A stretch of 64,000 nucleotides of DNA from Mesorhizobium sp. 113-3-3 (lineage in GTDB: Bacteria > Pseudomonadota > Alphaproteobacteria > Rhizobiales > Rhizobiaceae). Positions 1-9,098 of this stretch are shown here, piece by piece. Under the pieces are notes generated by a model that saw only the letters and a program-made list of their open reading frames with translations, searched no databases and was not told the DNA's origin. A program made the position numbers and the translations under genes. The stretch lies in assembly GCF_016756495.1 (NCBI RefSeq), contig NZ_AP023244.1:1-64000 (forward strand), written 5' to 3'. Every line of letters begins with the position of its first letter. Position 1 is the first letter of the stretch.

Positions 1-1544
1 TCAATGAAGGCCTTGCCCTTGGCCCCGGCAACGCGCCATACGGGGGTTACGCCAACCGCCTCTGGATCGGTTGATTGAAAGGGCGGCCCCCCCTCTGAAG
101 GGTTCAGGCCGACGCTTTTGGCAGCTTCGCATCCGCATGCAGCGCCGTCCTCCAATGCTTGAGTCAGCGTAAAGCGCCCGGCAGCACTACCAGCAACCGA
201 CATGCCTTCGGGTAGATTACCTGGTACGAAGCATTGCAGCGCCGCGTCCCATTGCGGCTTGCAATTCTGGTGGGACGTCAGATGCAGTGTTGGGTTCCAA
301 CCGTTCGAGACGGCGAGCAGATCGCAGGCCAGTGTAGTGGTTGCCCCTGACGCATCTCGAACTTTGACATCCCGAAGTTGCCGACCACCGCGTGCACCCT
401 CGATCACGCTTCCGACGAAATAGCGTGCGCCAATCTGGTCTGCGAGTGCTTTGCAGTAGGGGCTGGATCCCAATCGAGCATCAACGATAGCAACGACGCG
501 CCCCCCGGCGGTTGAGATGTCGCGCGCTGTCGTCCAGCCGTCGTCGCCCGCGGTGAATAATACAGCTTCACGTCCAGGCAGTACGGCATACCGATTGACG
601 TAGACGCGTACTGCTCCCGCTAGCATGACACCCGGCAGATCGTTGCCGGGGAAGGCGATCGGCCGCTCCAGCGCGCCTGCAGCGAGGATCGCCCGCTTAG
701 TATAGATGCGCCAACCGCGCTGACGAGGTTGATGGGCAGGCGGCGCCGGCAGATGGTCCGCAACGCGCTCGACCGCTCCGTAGACGCCGTGGTCGTAGAG
801 GCCGAAGATGCTGGTGCGTGGCATGATGCGCACTTCGGGCAGGCTTTCGAGCTCCGCTAGCGTAGCGGCGAGCCATTCCGACGCAGGCTTTCCGCCGATC
901 TCGCGCTTCTCAGCCAGCAGCCGCCCGCCCAGCCGAAAATCCTCATCGCAGAGAATAACGCGCGCACCGCTGCGGCCCGCCGCGAGAGCGGCTGACAGCC
1001 CCGCCGGCCCGCCACCGACTACCAGCACGTCGCAGAAGGCGAAGGCCTTCTCGTAGTGGTCGGGATCCTCGGCTCCGGCGGCGCGACCGAGACCGGCGGC
1101 GCGGCGGATCACAGGCTCGTAAAGCTTCTCCCAGAAAGCGGCAGGCCACATGAACGTCTTGTAGTAGAAGCCGGCAACCAGCGCGGGCGAGACCAGCCGA
1201 TTGATCGACATCAGGTCCAAGGCGAGCGAAGGCCAGCGGTTCTGGCTCATCGCTTCGAGCCCGTCGAAGAGCTCGGCGACCGTCGCCCGGGTGTTCGGTT
1301 CCTTGCGCGCCCCCGATCGCAGTTCCACCAGTGCGTTCGGCTCCTCGGGACCGGCAGATAGGATGCCCCGCGGGCGGTGATATTTGAAGGAGCGGCCGAC
1401 GAGGCGCACGCCACTGGCAAGCAGAGCCGAGGCCAGCGTGTCACCCGCATATCCCTGATAGGTCTTGCCATCGAAGCTGAAATTGACGCCGCGGCTGCGA
1501 TCGAGCAGACCGCCGGAAGCGAGACGGTACGAAACTGGACTCAT
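1..1544 (-). CDS. soxA: Sarcosine oxidase alpha subunit, 5' part (cut by window edge)
   Basis: About 514 N-terminal residues are open from an ATG at 1544 to the left edge; the family is near 1000 residues, so the C-terminal GcvT-like folate domain is outside. Residues 20-85 resemble the ferredoxin-like N-terminal domain of SoxA, and an FAD/NAD dinucleotide fold follows with VVGGGPAG near residue 180. The heterotetrameric enzyme oxidatively demethylates sarcosine to glycine, passing the methyl group to tetrahydrofolate and making H2O2. The start overlaps the soxD stop by 4 bases (ATGA), supporting translational coupling. Family assignment is firm because soxB and soxD precede it in the canonical order; soxG should lie further left. 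Confidence 0.95.
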   Translation of the reverse strand, partial: MSPVSYRLASGGLLDRSRGVNFSFDGKTYQGYAGDTLASALLASGVRLVGRSFKYHRPRGILSAGPEEPNALVELRSGARKEPNTRATVAELFDGLEAMSQNRWPSLALDLMSINRLVSPALVAGFYYKTFMWPAAFWEKLYEPVIRRAAGLGRAAGAEDPDHYEKAFAFCDVLVVGGGPAGLSAALAAGRSGARVILCDEDFRLGGRLLAEKREIGGKPASEWLAATLAELESLPEVRIMPRTSIFGLYDHGVYGAVERVADHLPAPPAHQPRQRGWRIYTKRAILAAGALERPIAFPGNDLPGVMLAGAVRVYVNRYAVLPGREAVLFTAGDDGWTTARDISTAGGRVVAIVDARLGSSPYCKALADQIGARYFVGSVIEGARGGRQLRDVKVRDASGATTTLACDLLAVSNGWNPTLHLTSHQNCKPQWDAALQCFVPGNLPEGMSVAGSAAGRFTLTQALEDGAACGCEAAKSVGLNPSEGGPPFQSTDPEAVGVTPVWRVAGAKGKAFI

Positions 1545-1813
1545 GCCGTCGGTCCCTGAGTAGACTTTGCCGTTCTGACGGACGAGATAGAGTGAGTAAG
1601 CGTATCTCGGGTTACAATGAGCCAAGCCCTGCAACCTGCGGCATGATACCAAAGCTCATTGTGTTCGCCGCGCGGATTGTCGCGAAGATAAACGTACTCA
1701 AACACCTGAGCCTCGGGCGCGGCCATGCCCTCCGGACGTTTTGGATCTGCCGCTCCGAGATAGTTGAATTCTTGAGCGTCCCGTACGCCGCAGTGTGGAC
1801 ATGTGATGAGCAT
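1541..1813 (-). CDS. soxD: Sarcosine oxidase delta subunit
   Basis: A 90-residue protein of the usual SoxD length. It begins with a CPHCG pair and carries a later Cys in the segment GCRAW, matching the zinc-binding pattern of the delta subunit, which stabilises the alpha/beta flavoenzyme. The segment YVYLRDNPRGEHNELWYHA is characteristic of the family. It lies 71 bases after soxB and overlaps soxA by 4 bases, so the three genes form one minus-strand operon. A GAGGG sequence sits just upstream of the ATG. Confidence 0.95.
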   Translation of the reverse strand: MLITCPHCGVRDAQEFNYLGAADPKRPEGMAAPEAQVFEYVYLRDNPRGEHNELWYHAAGCRAWLIVTRDTLTHSISSVRTAKSTQGPTA

Positions 1814-1884
1814 GGTCAGACCCTCGTGGGCAATCTGTTGTAGGGCTAGGCCACGGCATCGGTAGGCCGCATGCCATCATCTTC

Positions 1885-3135
1885 TCAGTGAAGGTTAGGC
1901 TGGGCGCCATTCCCTCTTTCGTCGATCAAGCGCCCAGTGGCGAAGCGATTTAGGCGATAGGCTGCAGCGACGGGATGAAGTTGCCCCGTGGCAATCAAGT
2001 GCGCAAAACAGAAGCCAGAGGCCGGTGTCGCCTTGAACCCTCCATAACACCAGCCCAAATTCAGATAGAGCCCCTCAACCGGCGTTAGATCGATGATCGG
2101 CGATCCGTCCATGGACATGTCCATGATGCCGCCCCAGTGGCGCAACATGCGCAGGCGGCCGAGCCCGGGCCACACGGCCATGGCCGATTCCATTACGTCC
2201 TCGACCACGGGCAAGTTGCCGCGCTGCGCGTAGGAATTATAGCCGTCGATATTGCCACCGAAGACAAGCCCACCCTTGTCCGACTGGCTGATGTAGAAAT
2301 GTCCCGCGCCGAAGGTCACGACACAGTCAATGAGTGGCTTCAAGCCCTCCGAGACGAAAGCCTGCAGAACATGGCTCTCTATAGGCAAACGCAGCCCAGC
2401 CATTGCTGCGACCTGAGAGGAATTGCCAGCGACAGCCATTGCGATCTTCTTTGCCCGGATCGGGCCTCGCGAGGTCTCGACGCCGACGGCGCGGCCCGCC
2501 TGAACGGCAATACCAGTGACTTCGCAGCTTTGGATTAGGTCGACGCCGCGACCGTCAGCAGCTCGGGCGAACCCCCAAACAACCGCATCGTGTCTGGCCG
2601 TGCCGCCTCGGCGCTGGAGAAGCCCGCCCTGGACCGGAAAGCGCGCATTGTCGAATTCCAAGAAGGGCAACATCGACCTTACCTGAGACCGGTCGAGCAA
2701 TTCTGCGTCCACGCCAGCGAGCCGCATCGCGTTACCGCGGCGAGCATAGGCATCACGCTGCGCGTCTGTATGGCACAGGTTCAGAACGCCTCGTTGGCTG
2801 ACCATGGTGTTATAGTTGAGATCCCGCTCGAGCCCTTCCCATAGCTTCATCGAGAGCTCGTAGAACGGCGTGTTGCCTGGAAGCAGGTAGTTCGAACGAA
2901 TGATTGTGGTGTTACGCCCGGCGTTGCCTGAGCCGAGATACCCTTTCTCGAGTACAGCGACGTTGGAGATGCCGTGCCGGCTGGCAAGATAGTGAGCAGT
3001 TGCCAGGCCATGGCCGCCCCCGCCAATGATAATGACGTCATACTCGGCTTTTGGCGCGGGGTCGCGCCATGCGGGCGTCCAGCCTTTGTGGCCTCTCAAA
3101 CTTTGGACGAGCAACGAAAAGGCAGAGTAGCGCAT
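1885..3135 (-). CDS. soxB: Sarcosine oxidase beta subunit
   Basis: 416 residues, the family's usual length. A dinucleotide-binding glycine run (IIGGGGHG) lies at residues 36-43, followed by GRNTTIIRSNYL, a SoxB signature. RHDAV near residue 181-185 contains the His that carries the covalent FMN in characterised SoxB proteins. It is the sarcosine-oxidising subunit of the cytoplasmic SoxBDAG complex, the last step of choline/glycine betaine demethylation. It is first in the operon. The 330-base gap to the divergent GlxA-type gene at 3465 should hold both promoters; I could not define an operator in it. Confidence 0.96.
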   Translation of the reverse strand: MRYSAFSLLVQSLRGHKGWTPAWRDPAPKAEYDVIIIGGGGHGLATAHYLASRHGISNVAVLEKGYLGSGNAGRNTTIIRSNYLLPGNTPFYELSMKLWEGLERDLNYNTMVSQRGVLNLCHTDAQRDAYARRGNAMRLAGVDAELLDRSQVRSMLPFLEFDNARFPVQGGLLQRRGGTARHDAVVWGFARAADGRGVDLIQSCEVTGIAVQAGRAVGVETSRGPIRAKKIAMAVAGNSSQVAAMAGLRLPIESHVLQAFVSEGLKPLIDCVVTFGAGHFYISQSDKGGLVFGGNIDGYNSYAQRGNLPVVEDVMESAMAVWPGLGRLRMLRHWGGIMDMSMDGSPIIDLTPVEGLYLNLGWCYGGFKATPASGFCFAHLIATGQLHPVAAAYRLNRFATGRLIDERGNGAQPNLH

Positions 3136-3464
3136 ATAGGGGCGGTCCGACTGCTAGGCAGTTGCGGTAAAACTTCCCCATCTTGTTCGCTGATTGGAGC
3201 GTGCCGGCAATCCTTCGAGCGACCTTCAATTGCCTGACAGCGTCCAGCAGAATTGGCGCCGGTATGCATTTTTGTCGAGAACCACCTTGATCACCCCGGA
3301 CACTCTTGCCTTGACAGACTTCCGAAACGAACCAGTTGCAATGTAAATTGCTTGGTATAGCTGGCCAGACGCGTTAAAGGTTGTCGGATCGGGCTGAACC
3401 CAACGCGGACTCATATGGACAAGCCTCGCACACTCTGTATACATTTCCTGGCTGGCAAAGACCC

Positions 3465-4412
3465 ATGACGGTCCATGTAGGATTTGTTCTGATCCCTGGC
3501 TTCCCGATGCTCTCGTTTGCGTCGGTTATCGAATCGTTGAGGGCTGCCAATGTGCTTTCCGGGAAGCAGCTATACAGGTGGAGCCTTATTTCCATCGATG
3601 GGCACACGGTTGAGGCCTCTAATAATCTCAGGTTTGCGCCGGATTATAGCGCGGGTACGGACCGGCATTTTGACTATTTGTTCGTTTGTGCGGGCGGAAA
3701 TCCTGCCTTATTCAAGCATGAACCCACTTTTAAGTGGTTGAAGTGGCTCGCACGGCAGAACACTAAAATTGGAGGATTGTCTGGAGGGGCATACATTCTT
3801 GCGCGAGCTGGACTACTCTTTGGCTACCGCTTTACACTGCACTGGGAGCATGCGCCTGCCTTTGCGGAAGATTATCCAGATCTGGACCTGCGAAGGTCTC
3901 TCTTCGAGATTGATCGCGATCGACTAACATCTAGCGGCGGCAGTGCATCGCTCGATATGATGCATGCTCTCATTGCACAACAAAACGGTCCCGAGTTGGC
4001 CATCGCAGTCAGCGATTGGTTCTTGCAGACCCAGATCAGGGAAGGCGAAGGTCCACAGCGCATGGAACTGCGGGAGCGCCTCGGAATAACAAGTGCACCT
4101 TTGTTGCGCGCAGTTAGTCGAATGGAACAGAACACAGAAAGGCCGCTTTCTCGCAAGGAATTGTCTAAGATTGCTCAAGTTTCAGTTCGTCACTTGGATC
4201 GCCTGTTTCACCGCTACCTCCGCCACTCGGTCGGTGAGCACTATATTCAAATCAGATTGCACACGGCGCGCGAACTGCTACGACAGACTAATCTATCTAT
4301 CATGGAAGTCGCCATGGCGAGCGGGTTCGTCAGTTCGAGTCACTTCTCTCGCGTTTACAAAGAAAAATACGGCCATACGCCAAGTTCCGAGCGCGTTCAA
4401 AGTCGTCTTTGA
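3465..4412 (+). CDS. GlxA-family (DJ-1/PfpI + AraC) transcriptional regulator
   Basis: About 315 residues from ATG 3465; a TTG at 3381 would add 28 residues but has no well-spaced ribosome-binding site. The N-terminal half (HVGFVLIPGF to LSGGAYILARAG) is a DJ-1/PfpI-like domain lacking the catalytic Cys, as usual in this family. The C-terminal 90 residues hold two AraC helix-turn-helix motifs, the second including SIMEVAMASGFVSSSHFSR. Relatives include GbdR, which activates glycine-betaine and sarcosine catabolism genes. Divergence from soxBDA makes control of that operon likely; this is inference from context. Confidence 0.9.
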   Translation: MTVHVGFVLIPGFPMLSFASVIESLRAANVLSGKQLYRWSLISIDGHTVEASNNLRFAPDYSAGTDRHFDYLFVCAGGNPALFKHEPTFKWLKWLARQNTKIGGLSGGAYILARAGLLFGYRFTLHWEHAPAFAEDYPDLDLRRSLFEIDRDRLTSSGGSASLDMMHALIAQQNGPELAIAVSDWFLQTQIREGEGPQRMELRERLGITSAPLLRAVSRMEQNTERPLSRKELSKIAQVSVRHLDRLFHRYLRHSVGEHYIQIRLHTARELLRQTNLSIMEVAMASGFVSSSHFSRVYKEKYGHTPSSERVQSRL

Positions 4413-4737
4413 TCAATTGCATCTCGACAAAACATGGTCTTTGGCGGCCTGGGCTGATTCACTCTGCTGGTGATTTGCGCAGAGCAGTGCATGCGAGGGC
4501 AGGCGAAGTCTGGGACGTTGGCTAGCGCTATGCGGCTGAGCGAACCCTAAAGCCACCGCGCACATCAGGCCGTTCGGAATCTCATTGTGCCTTACCGGTC
4601 TCTGAAATGCCGGTAATTCGAGGTGCTCATCTGATTTTGGTTTCCATGCGAGCGATAGTTAGTTCTACTGACCTGCCACGGGTAATTTCCTCCATCTGAG
4701 ATTAGAGTCCGGCCTCGATTGAAGGACGGACGGACTG

Positions 4738-5004
4738 ATGAAGAGAAAGCGGTTTACGGAAGAGCAGATCATCGCGGTTCTGCGTGAGCACGAAGCGGGG
4801 GCAAAGGCGGGCGACCTGGCGCGCAAGCATGGGATCTCCGAGGCGACGCTGTATAACTGGAAGGCGAAGTATGGCGGGATGGACGTCTGCGATGCCAAAC
4901 GGCTGAAGGCCCTGGAAGACGAGAACGCGAAGCTGAAGAAGCTGCTCGCCGACCAGATGCTGGAAGCGTCGGCGCTGCGCGAGCTTCTTTCAAAAAAATG
5001 GTAG
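4738..5004 (+). CDS. IS3-family transposase OrfA (copy 1)
   Basis: 88 residues. A helix-turn-helix segment ([16 protein letters not shown] through [15 protein letters not shown]) is followed by a leucine-zipper-like coiled coil (residues 55-85). OrfA binds the IS ends. It ends seven bases into orfB across a run of seven A at 4992-4998, so a -1 frameshift would make the OrfAB fusion. The protein is identical to the OrfA of the two other copies. Confidence 0.95.
   Translation: MKRKRFTEEQIIAVLREHEAGAKAGDLARKHGISEATLYNWKAKYGGMDVCDAKRLKALEDENAKLKKLLADQMLEASALRELLSKKW
4992..4998 (+). promoter_or_regulatory. Probable -1 programmed frameshift site (A7) of IS3 copy 1
   Basis: A run of seven A bridges the orfA/orfB overlap, and orfB lies in the -1 frame relative to orfA. 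This is the normal arrangement by which IS3 elements make the OrfAB transposase. The same run is present on the minus strand in copies 2 and 3. Confidence 0.7.
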
Positions 5005-5750
5005 GGCCCGCCGCCAAGCGCGAAGCCGTCGCGCATCTGCAGGCCACGATGGCCCTGTCGGAGCGGCGGGCCTGTTCCTTTGTGGGCGCCGATCGCAAGA
5101 TGATCCGGTATCGTTCTTGTCGCCCACCTGAGGCGGCACTGCGCGGCCGGCTACGCGACCTGGCCAACGAGCGCCGGCGCTTCGGCTATCGGCGGCTGTT
5201 CATTCTGCTCAGGCGCGAAGGCGAGGCATCGGGTATCAACCGCATCTACCGGCTATACCGCGAAGAAGGACTGGCCGTGCGCAAGCGACGCTCCAGGCGC
5301 CGAGCGGTAGGGACGCGGGCACCGATCCTGGTCCAGGCGAAGCCGAACGCGCGCTGGTCGCTGGATTTTGTCCATGACCAGTTCGCCTGCGGCCGGCGCT
5401 TCCGCGTGCTCAACATCGTCGACGACGTGACGCGCGAATGCCTGGCGGCGATCCCGGACACCTCGATCTCCGGCCGCCGGGTGGCGCGTGAACTGACGGA
5501 ACTGATCGCCCGGCGCGGCAAGCCGGGCATGATCGTCTCTGACCACGGCACCGAGTTCACCTCGAACGCGATCCTCGCCTGGTCGAAGGATCATCAGGTG
5601 GAATGGCACTTCATCGCGCCGGGCAAGCCGATGCAGAACGGCTTCTGCGAAAGCTTCAACGGGCGGATGCGGGACGAGTTGCTGAACGAAACCCTGTTCT
5701 TCGGCCTCGACCATGCCCGAACAACCATCGCCGAATTGACCTGCCACTGA
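4998..5750 (+). pseudogene. IS3-family transposase OrfB, 3'-truncated (copy 1)
   Basis: 250 residues against 308 in the intact copies. The rve integrase core is still present with the D of SLDFVHDQ, the D of IVSDHGTEF and the E of FCESFNGRM. After ARTTIAE the frame runs into the inverted terminal repeat of copy 2 and ends in four foreign residues. Loss of about 58 C-terminal residues and of the right IS end should make the copy unable to move alone. Confidence 0.92.
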
Positions 5751-5754
5751 ATTT

Positions 5755-6681
5755 TCATCCGGCTGCAGTTAGAGCCTCGGCGGGTTTTACGCCGTATGGC
5801 GCGGGTTGAGCAACGGGTGATCGGCGGAGCTGGTCGGGGTTGCGCAGCCGATCGTCCGTTGCGGTGAGATTGGCGGCATAGGCCGCAGGCGTGATGTATC
5901 CGAGCGCCGAATGTGGGCGCGATCGGTTGTAGTCGTCTGCCCATTCGGCGATGGTTGTTCGGGCATGGTCGAGGCCGAAGAACAGGGTTTCGTTCAGCAA
6001 CTCGTCCCGCATCCGCCCGTTGAAGCTTTCGCAGAAGCCGTTCTGCATCGGCTTGCCCGGCGCGATGAAGTGCCATTCCACCTGATGATCCTTCGACCAG
6101 GCGAGGATCGCGTTCGAGGTGAACTCGGTGCCGTGGTCAGAGACGATCATGCCCGGCTTGCCGCGCCGGGCGATCAGTTCCGTCAGTTCACGCGCCACCC
6201 GGCGGCCGGAGATCGAGGTGTCCGGGATCGCCGCCAGGCATTCGCGCGTCACGTCGTCGACGATGTTGAGCACGCGGAAGCGCCGGCCGCAGGCGAACTG
6301 GTCATGGACAAAATCCAGCGACCAGCGCGCGTTCGGCTTCGCCTGGACCAGGATCGGTGCCCGCGTCCCTACCGCTCGGCGCCTGGAGCGTCGCTTGCGC
6401 ACGGCCAGTCCTTCTTCGCGGTATAGCCGGTAGATGCGGTTGATACCCGATGCCTCGCCTTCGCGCCTGAGCAGAATGAACAGCCGCCGATAGCCGAAGC
6501 GCCGGCGCTCGTTGGCCAGGTCGCGTAGCCGGCCGCGCAGTGCCGCCTCAGGTGGGCGACAAGAACGATACCGGATCATCTTGCGATCGGCGCCCACAAA
6601 GGAACAGGCCCGCCGCTCCGACAGGGCCATCGTGGCCTGCAGATGCGCGACGGCTTCGCGCTTGGCGGCGGGCCCTACCAT
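5755..6681 (-). CDS. IS3-family transposase OrfB (copy 2)
   Basis: 308 residues, full length. It has an HTH_21-like segment (residues 45-100), the rve/DDE core with D, D and E in [17 protein letters not shown] and FCESFNGRM, and the C-terminal RPHSALGYITPA motif. It is expressed as OrfAB by -1 frameshifting. Protein-identical to the copy at 59434-60360. Confidence 0.96.
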   Translation of the reverse strand: MVGPAAKREAVAHLQATMALSERRACSFVGADRKMIRYRSCRPPEAALRGRLRDLANERRRFGYRRLFILLRREGEASGINRIYRLYREEGLAVRKRRSRRRAVGTRAPILVQAKPNARWSLDFVHDQFACGRRFRVLNIVDDVTRECLAAIPDTSISGRRVARELTELIARRGKPGMIVSDHGTEFTSNAILAWSKDHQVEWHFIAPGKPMQNGFCESFNGRMRDELLNETLFFGLDHARTTIAEWADDYNRSRPHSALGYITPAAYAANLTATDDRLRNPDQLRRSPVAQPAPYGVKPAEALTAAG

Positions 6682-6941
6682 TTTTTTGAAAGAAGCTCGC
6701 GCAGCGCCGACGCTTCCAGCATCTGGTCGGCGAGCAGCTTCTTCAGCTTCGCGTTCTCGTCTTCCAGGGCCTTCAGCCGTTTGGCATCGCAGACGTCCAT
6801 CCCGCCATACTTCGCCTTCCAGTTATACAGCGTCGCCTCGGAGATCCCATGCTTGCGCGCCAGGTCGCCCGCCTTTGCCCCCGCTTCGTGCTCACGCAGA
6901 ACCGCGATGATCTGCTCTTCCGTAAACCGCTTTCTCTTCAT
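6675..6941 (-). CDS. IS3-family transposase OrfA (copy 2)
   Basis: 88 residues, identical to copies 1 and 3: an N-terminal helix-turn-helix and C-terminal coiled coil. It overlaps orfB by seven bases across an A7 run. Confidence 0.95.
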   Translation of the reverse strand: MKRKRFTEEQIIAVLREHEAGAKAGDLARKHGISEATLYNWKAKYGGMDVCDAKRLKALEDENAKLKKLLADQMLEASALRELLSKKW

Positions 6942-7096
6942 CAGTCCGTCCGTCCTTCAATCGAGGCCGGACTCTAATCTCAGATGGAGGAAATTACCCG
7001 TGGCAGGTCACTACCTTTTTAGATCCAAAGAGACAGGCTTGAGGGTCCATCTCCGAATGGCAGCGCCGACTTTAATGGTTTATCTCAGGAGGCCCG

Positions 7097-8665
7097 CTAG
7101 ATAGAGAGATCTATTAGGAAGGGCGACTGTCGTTTAAAGCTTTGCTTTAGGAGGTCCGCACATTGTTCCAGAGAACTTGCGTGCGCGGCTTCAACCCCCA
7201 ACCCGTTGGCAAGTTTTACCCAGTTAAGATCGGGATTTGACAGGTCCAGCATGCCCATTGCGGTCGGGCCAGGAACCGCGCCAACATTCTTGTATTCGCC
7301 TATAAGGATGTTGTACTTCTTATTGTTGAGAAGAATTGTTGTACAAGGCAAACGCTCGCGAGCCTGTGTCCATAGGGACTGTAGCGAGTACATTGCGGAC
7401 CCGTCGGCCTGGAGGCTAATGACTCGTCTACGCCCCTTTGCGGCAACGGCTGCTCCGGTGGCAACCGGCAATCCGTCGCCGATCGCGCCGCCACTCAAAT
7501 TCAACCAATCGTGGGCGGGAGCGGCATGGGTGAACTTGTAGAGGTCTCGGCCGAACGAGATGCTCTCGTTAGATACGATTGAGTCTTCCGGCATTAGGGC
7601 GGCCAGGGTAAGCGCCAAACCTTCCTGCGTCGGCGCACCGCTTACGGCGTTCGGCCGTGGACCGGGATCGGGGATCGGAGCTCCCGGTGCCTGCAACTCA
7701 TCGACGAGTGCCTGTAGCGCCGCTACTGCGTCCTGGTCAGGGCGTGACAGAACATGGATTTGTGCATTGGAGGCATACTGCGTTGAGGGTTTACCCGGAT
7801 AGGCAAAGAAGCCAACTGGCGCTTTTGCGTTCACGAGGACAATCTGTTCAAAACGGCCTAATTCCTTGATCGCTGCGTCGGTTCCGTAGGAAACGCGCTC
7901 TAGTTGCAGCCTTCCGCGGCCGCGCGCCATATGCGCGTTTGTATAGCTCGCGAGCAAGGTCGCACCTGTAGCACGAGCAACCCGCCACGCCAGCGCTTGG
8001 GACGGGGCAAGTGTCGCTTGATCGGCTAAGAGGATGAGAACGTTCTTTTTGGAACGCAGGACGCGTGCTGCATTTTCCACGGCGTGAGGATCGATCGGCG
8101 GTGGGGCGGGGACCGCAAGCGGCCCCGCTATCGCCCCTCCGCGTTTCCACGATGCATCCGCTGGAAGGATCAATGTAGCGATCTGGCCTGACAATGCGCT
8201 CGCGGCTTGAACCGCGGCCGCCGCATCTCGGCCAACCTCCGTAACATCAGTGCTCGTTCGCACCCAGTGAGAAACAGTACGCGCCATGCCTTCGGTGTCG
8301 GCCGTTAGCGGCGCATCAAAGGGACGATGATAAGTAGCCTGATCACCTACGATATTTACAATTCCGGCCCTGGCCCTCCGTGCGTTGTGCAAATTGCCCA
8401 TGCCATTGGCCAAGCCCGGACCACAATGGAGCAAAGTACACGCTGGCCTGCGCGCGATGCGATAATATCCATCTGCCATCCCGGTAACGATATTTTCTTG
8501 GAGACCCAGAACGCAGTGCATCCCCGGAACCTTGTCTAGCGCGCCTACGAAATGCATTTCGCTGGTGCCTGGATTGGCGAAGCACGTGTCAACTCTTGAC
8601 CGCAGCAAGGTATGCACGAGGCTTTCCGCGCCGTTCATTTCGTTGGAACTCGGAGTTGTTGTCAT
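7097..8665 (-). CDS. TPP-dependent enzyme, acetolactate synthase / benzoylformate decarboxylase type
   Basis: 522 residues with the three-domain plan of TPP enzymes. The N-terminal PYR domain has NPGTSEMHF and the activating Glu in GLQENIVTGMADGY (about residue 57). A central domain follows, then the PP domain with ADGSAMYSLQSLW (GDGS-type start) ending in LLNN (metal/TPP binding). The substrate is likely a 2-oxo acid; sequence alone does not separate decarboxylase from carboligase. It is divergent from a GntR gene that leads a D-2-hydroxyacid dehydrogenase, FAD oxidase and aminotransferase, all acting on 2-oxo/2-hydroxy/2-amino acids. The start could instead be the Met at codon 10. Confidence 0.85.
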   Translation of the reverse strand: MTTTPSSNEMNGAESLVHTLLRSRVDTCFANPGTSEMHFVGALDKVPGMHCVLGLQENIVTGMADGYYRIARRPACTLLHCGPGLANGMGNLHNARRARAGIVNIVGDQATYHRPFDAPLTADTEGMARTVSHWVRTSTDVTEVGRDAAAAVQAASALSGQIATLILPADASWKRGGAIAGPLAVPAPPPIDPHAVENAARVLRSKKNVLILLADQATLAPSQALAWRVARATGATLLASYTNAHMARGRGRLQLERVSYGTDAAIKELGRFEQIVLVNAKAPVGFFAYPGKPSTQYASNAQIHVLSRPDQDAVAALQALVDELQAPGAPIPDPGPRPNAVSGAPTQEGLALTLAALMPEDSIVSNESISFGRDLYKFTHAAPAHDWLNLSGGAIGDGLPVATGAAVAAKGRRRVISLQADGSAMYSLQSLWTQARERLPCTTILLNNKKYNILIGEYKNVGAVPGPTAMGMLDLSNPDLNWVKLANGLGVEAAHASSLEQCADLLKQSFKRQSPFLIDLSI

Positions 8666-9098
8666 CGAGAATGCCCGTATTCTGAAAAGTGATCGGGGAG
8701 GCGATGGTTAGCGACGGCCCCGCAACTCCGCCGTGGAAAGCAGAGAAACGCGGGCGATCGGCAACCGATTGGACCGGCATTAGGAGCGTTGAGCTCGGCA
8801 GGCTGTTGCACAGTCTCACCTTAGGCTGACGAGCGCGGTCTCTATAATTCAGTGTACATTATCGACTGTCAATAGAGATCGGCATTCGAGAAGTGAGGCT
8901 TCGCGCTTCCCCTTGGCTGAGGCTCCTGATCAATCGATATTCAAACATCTGCGCACTTTCAGGGATAGCTCGCCATCGTGCAGTGGGCGAAAATGGCCAC
9001 GTCCAAGCACAGTTCCTGATTGACAACGCTTTCATTCGGTATACATTAAAAGCGTTGACTGAGGCGACGATGTCTCCACAAAAGCGCGGAAATGTATT
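8666..9098. other. Divergent intergenic region between TPP enzyme and GntR genes
   Basis: No gene supported. It should carry promoters for both directions. Two similar short words, GTGTACATTA (8852-8861) and GTATACATTA (9039-9048), lie towards opposite ends and could be sites for the adjacent GntR regulator; this is weak. Confidence 0.4.

Larger units (their letters stand above)
4669..5736 (+). mobile_element. IS3-family element copy 1 (right end missing)
   Basis: Begins with the terminal sequence TGACCTGCCAC and is the same element as the complete copies at 5737-7010 and 59416-60689. It lacks the last 206 bp, breaking off directly at the right end of inverted copy 2. The 4-base target CTAC precedes it (4665-4668) and recurs after copy 2 (7011-7014), so the head-to-head pair is bounded by a target duplication typical of the 4-bp-duplicating IS407-like subgroup. 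Confidence 0.9.
5737..7010 (-). mobile_element. IS3-family element copy 2 (complete, inverted)
   Basis: 1274 bp with terminal repeats TGACCTGCCAC / GTGGCAGGTCA, the same length as the copy at 59416-60689. It lies head to head with truncated copy 1, with its right end fused directly to position 5736. Proteins are identical to those of the other copies, indicating recent movement. Confidence 0.95.

Noticed and set aside
5253..5747. Long minus-strand frames opposite IS3 orfB, repeated in each copy
   Set aside because: They are antisense to a confident transposase gene and repeat only because the IS repeats.
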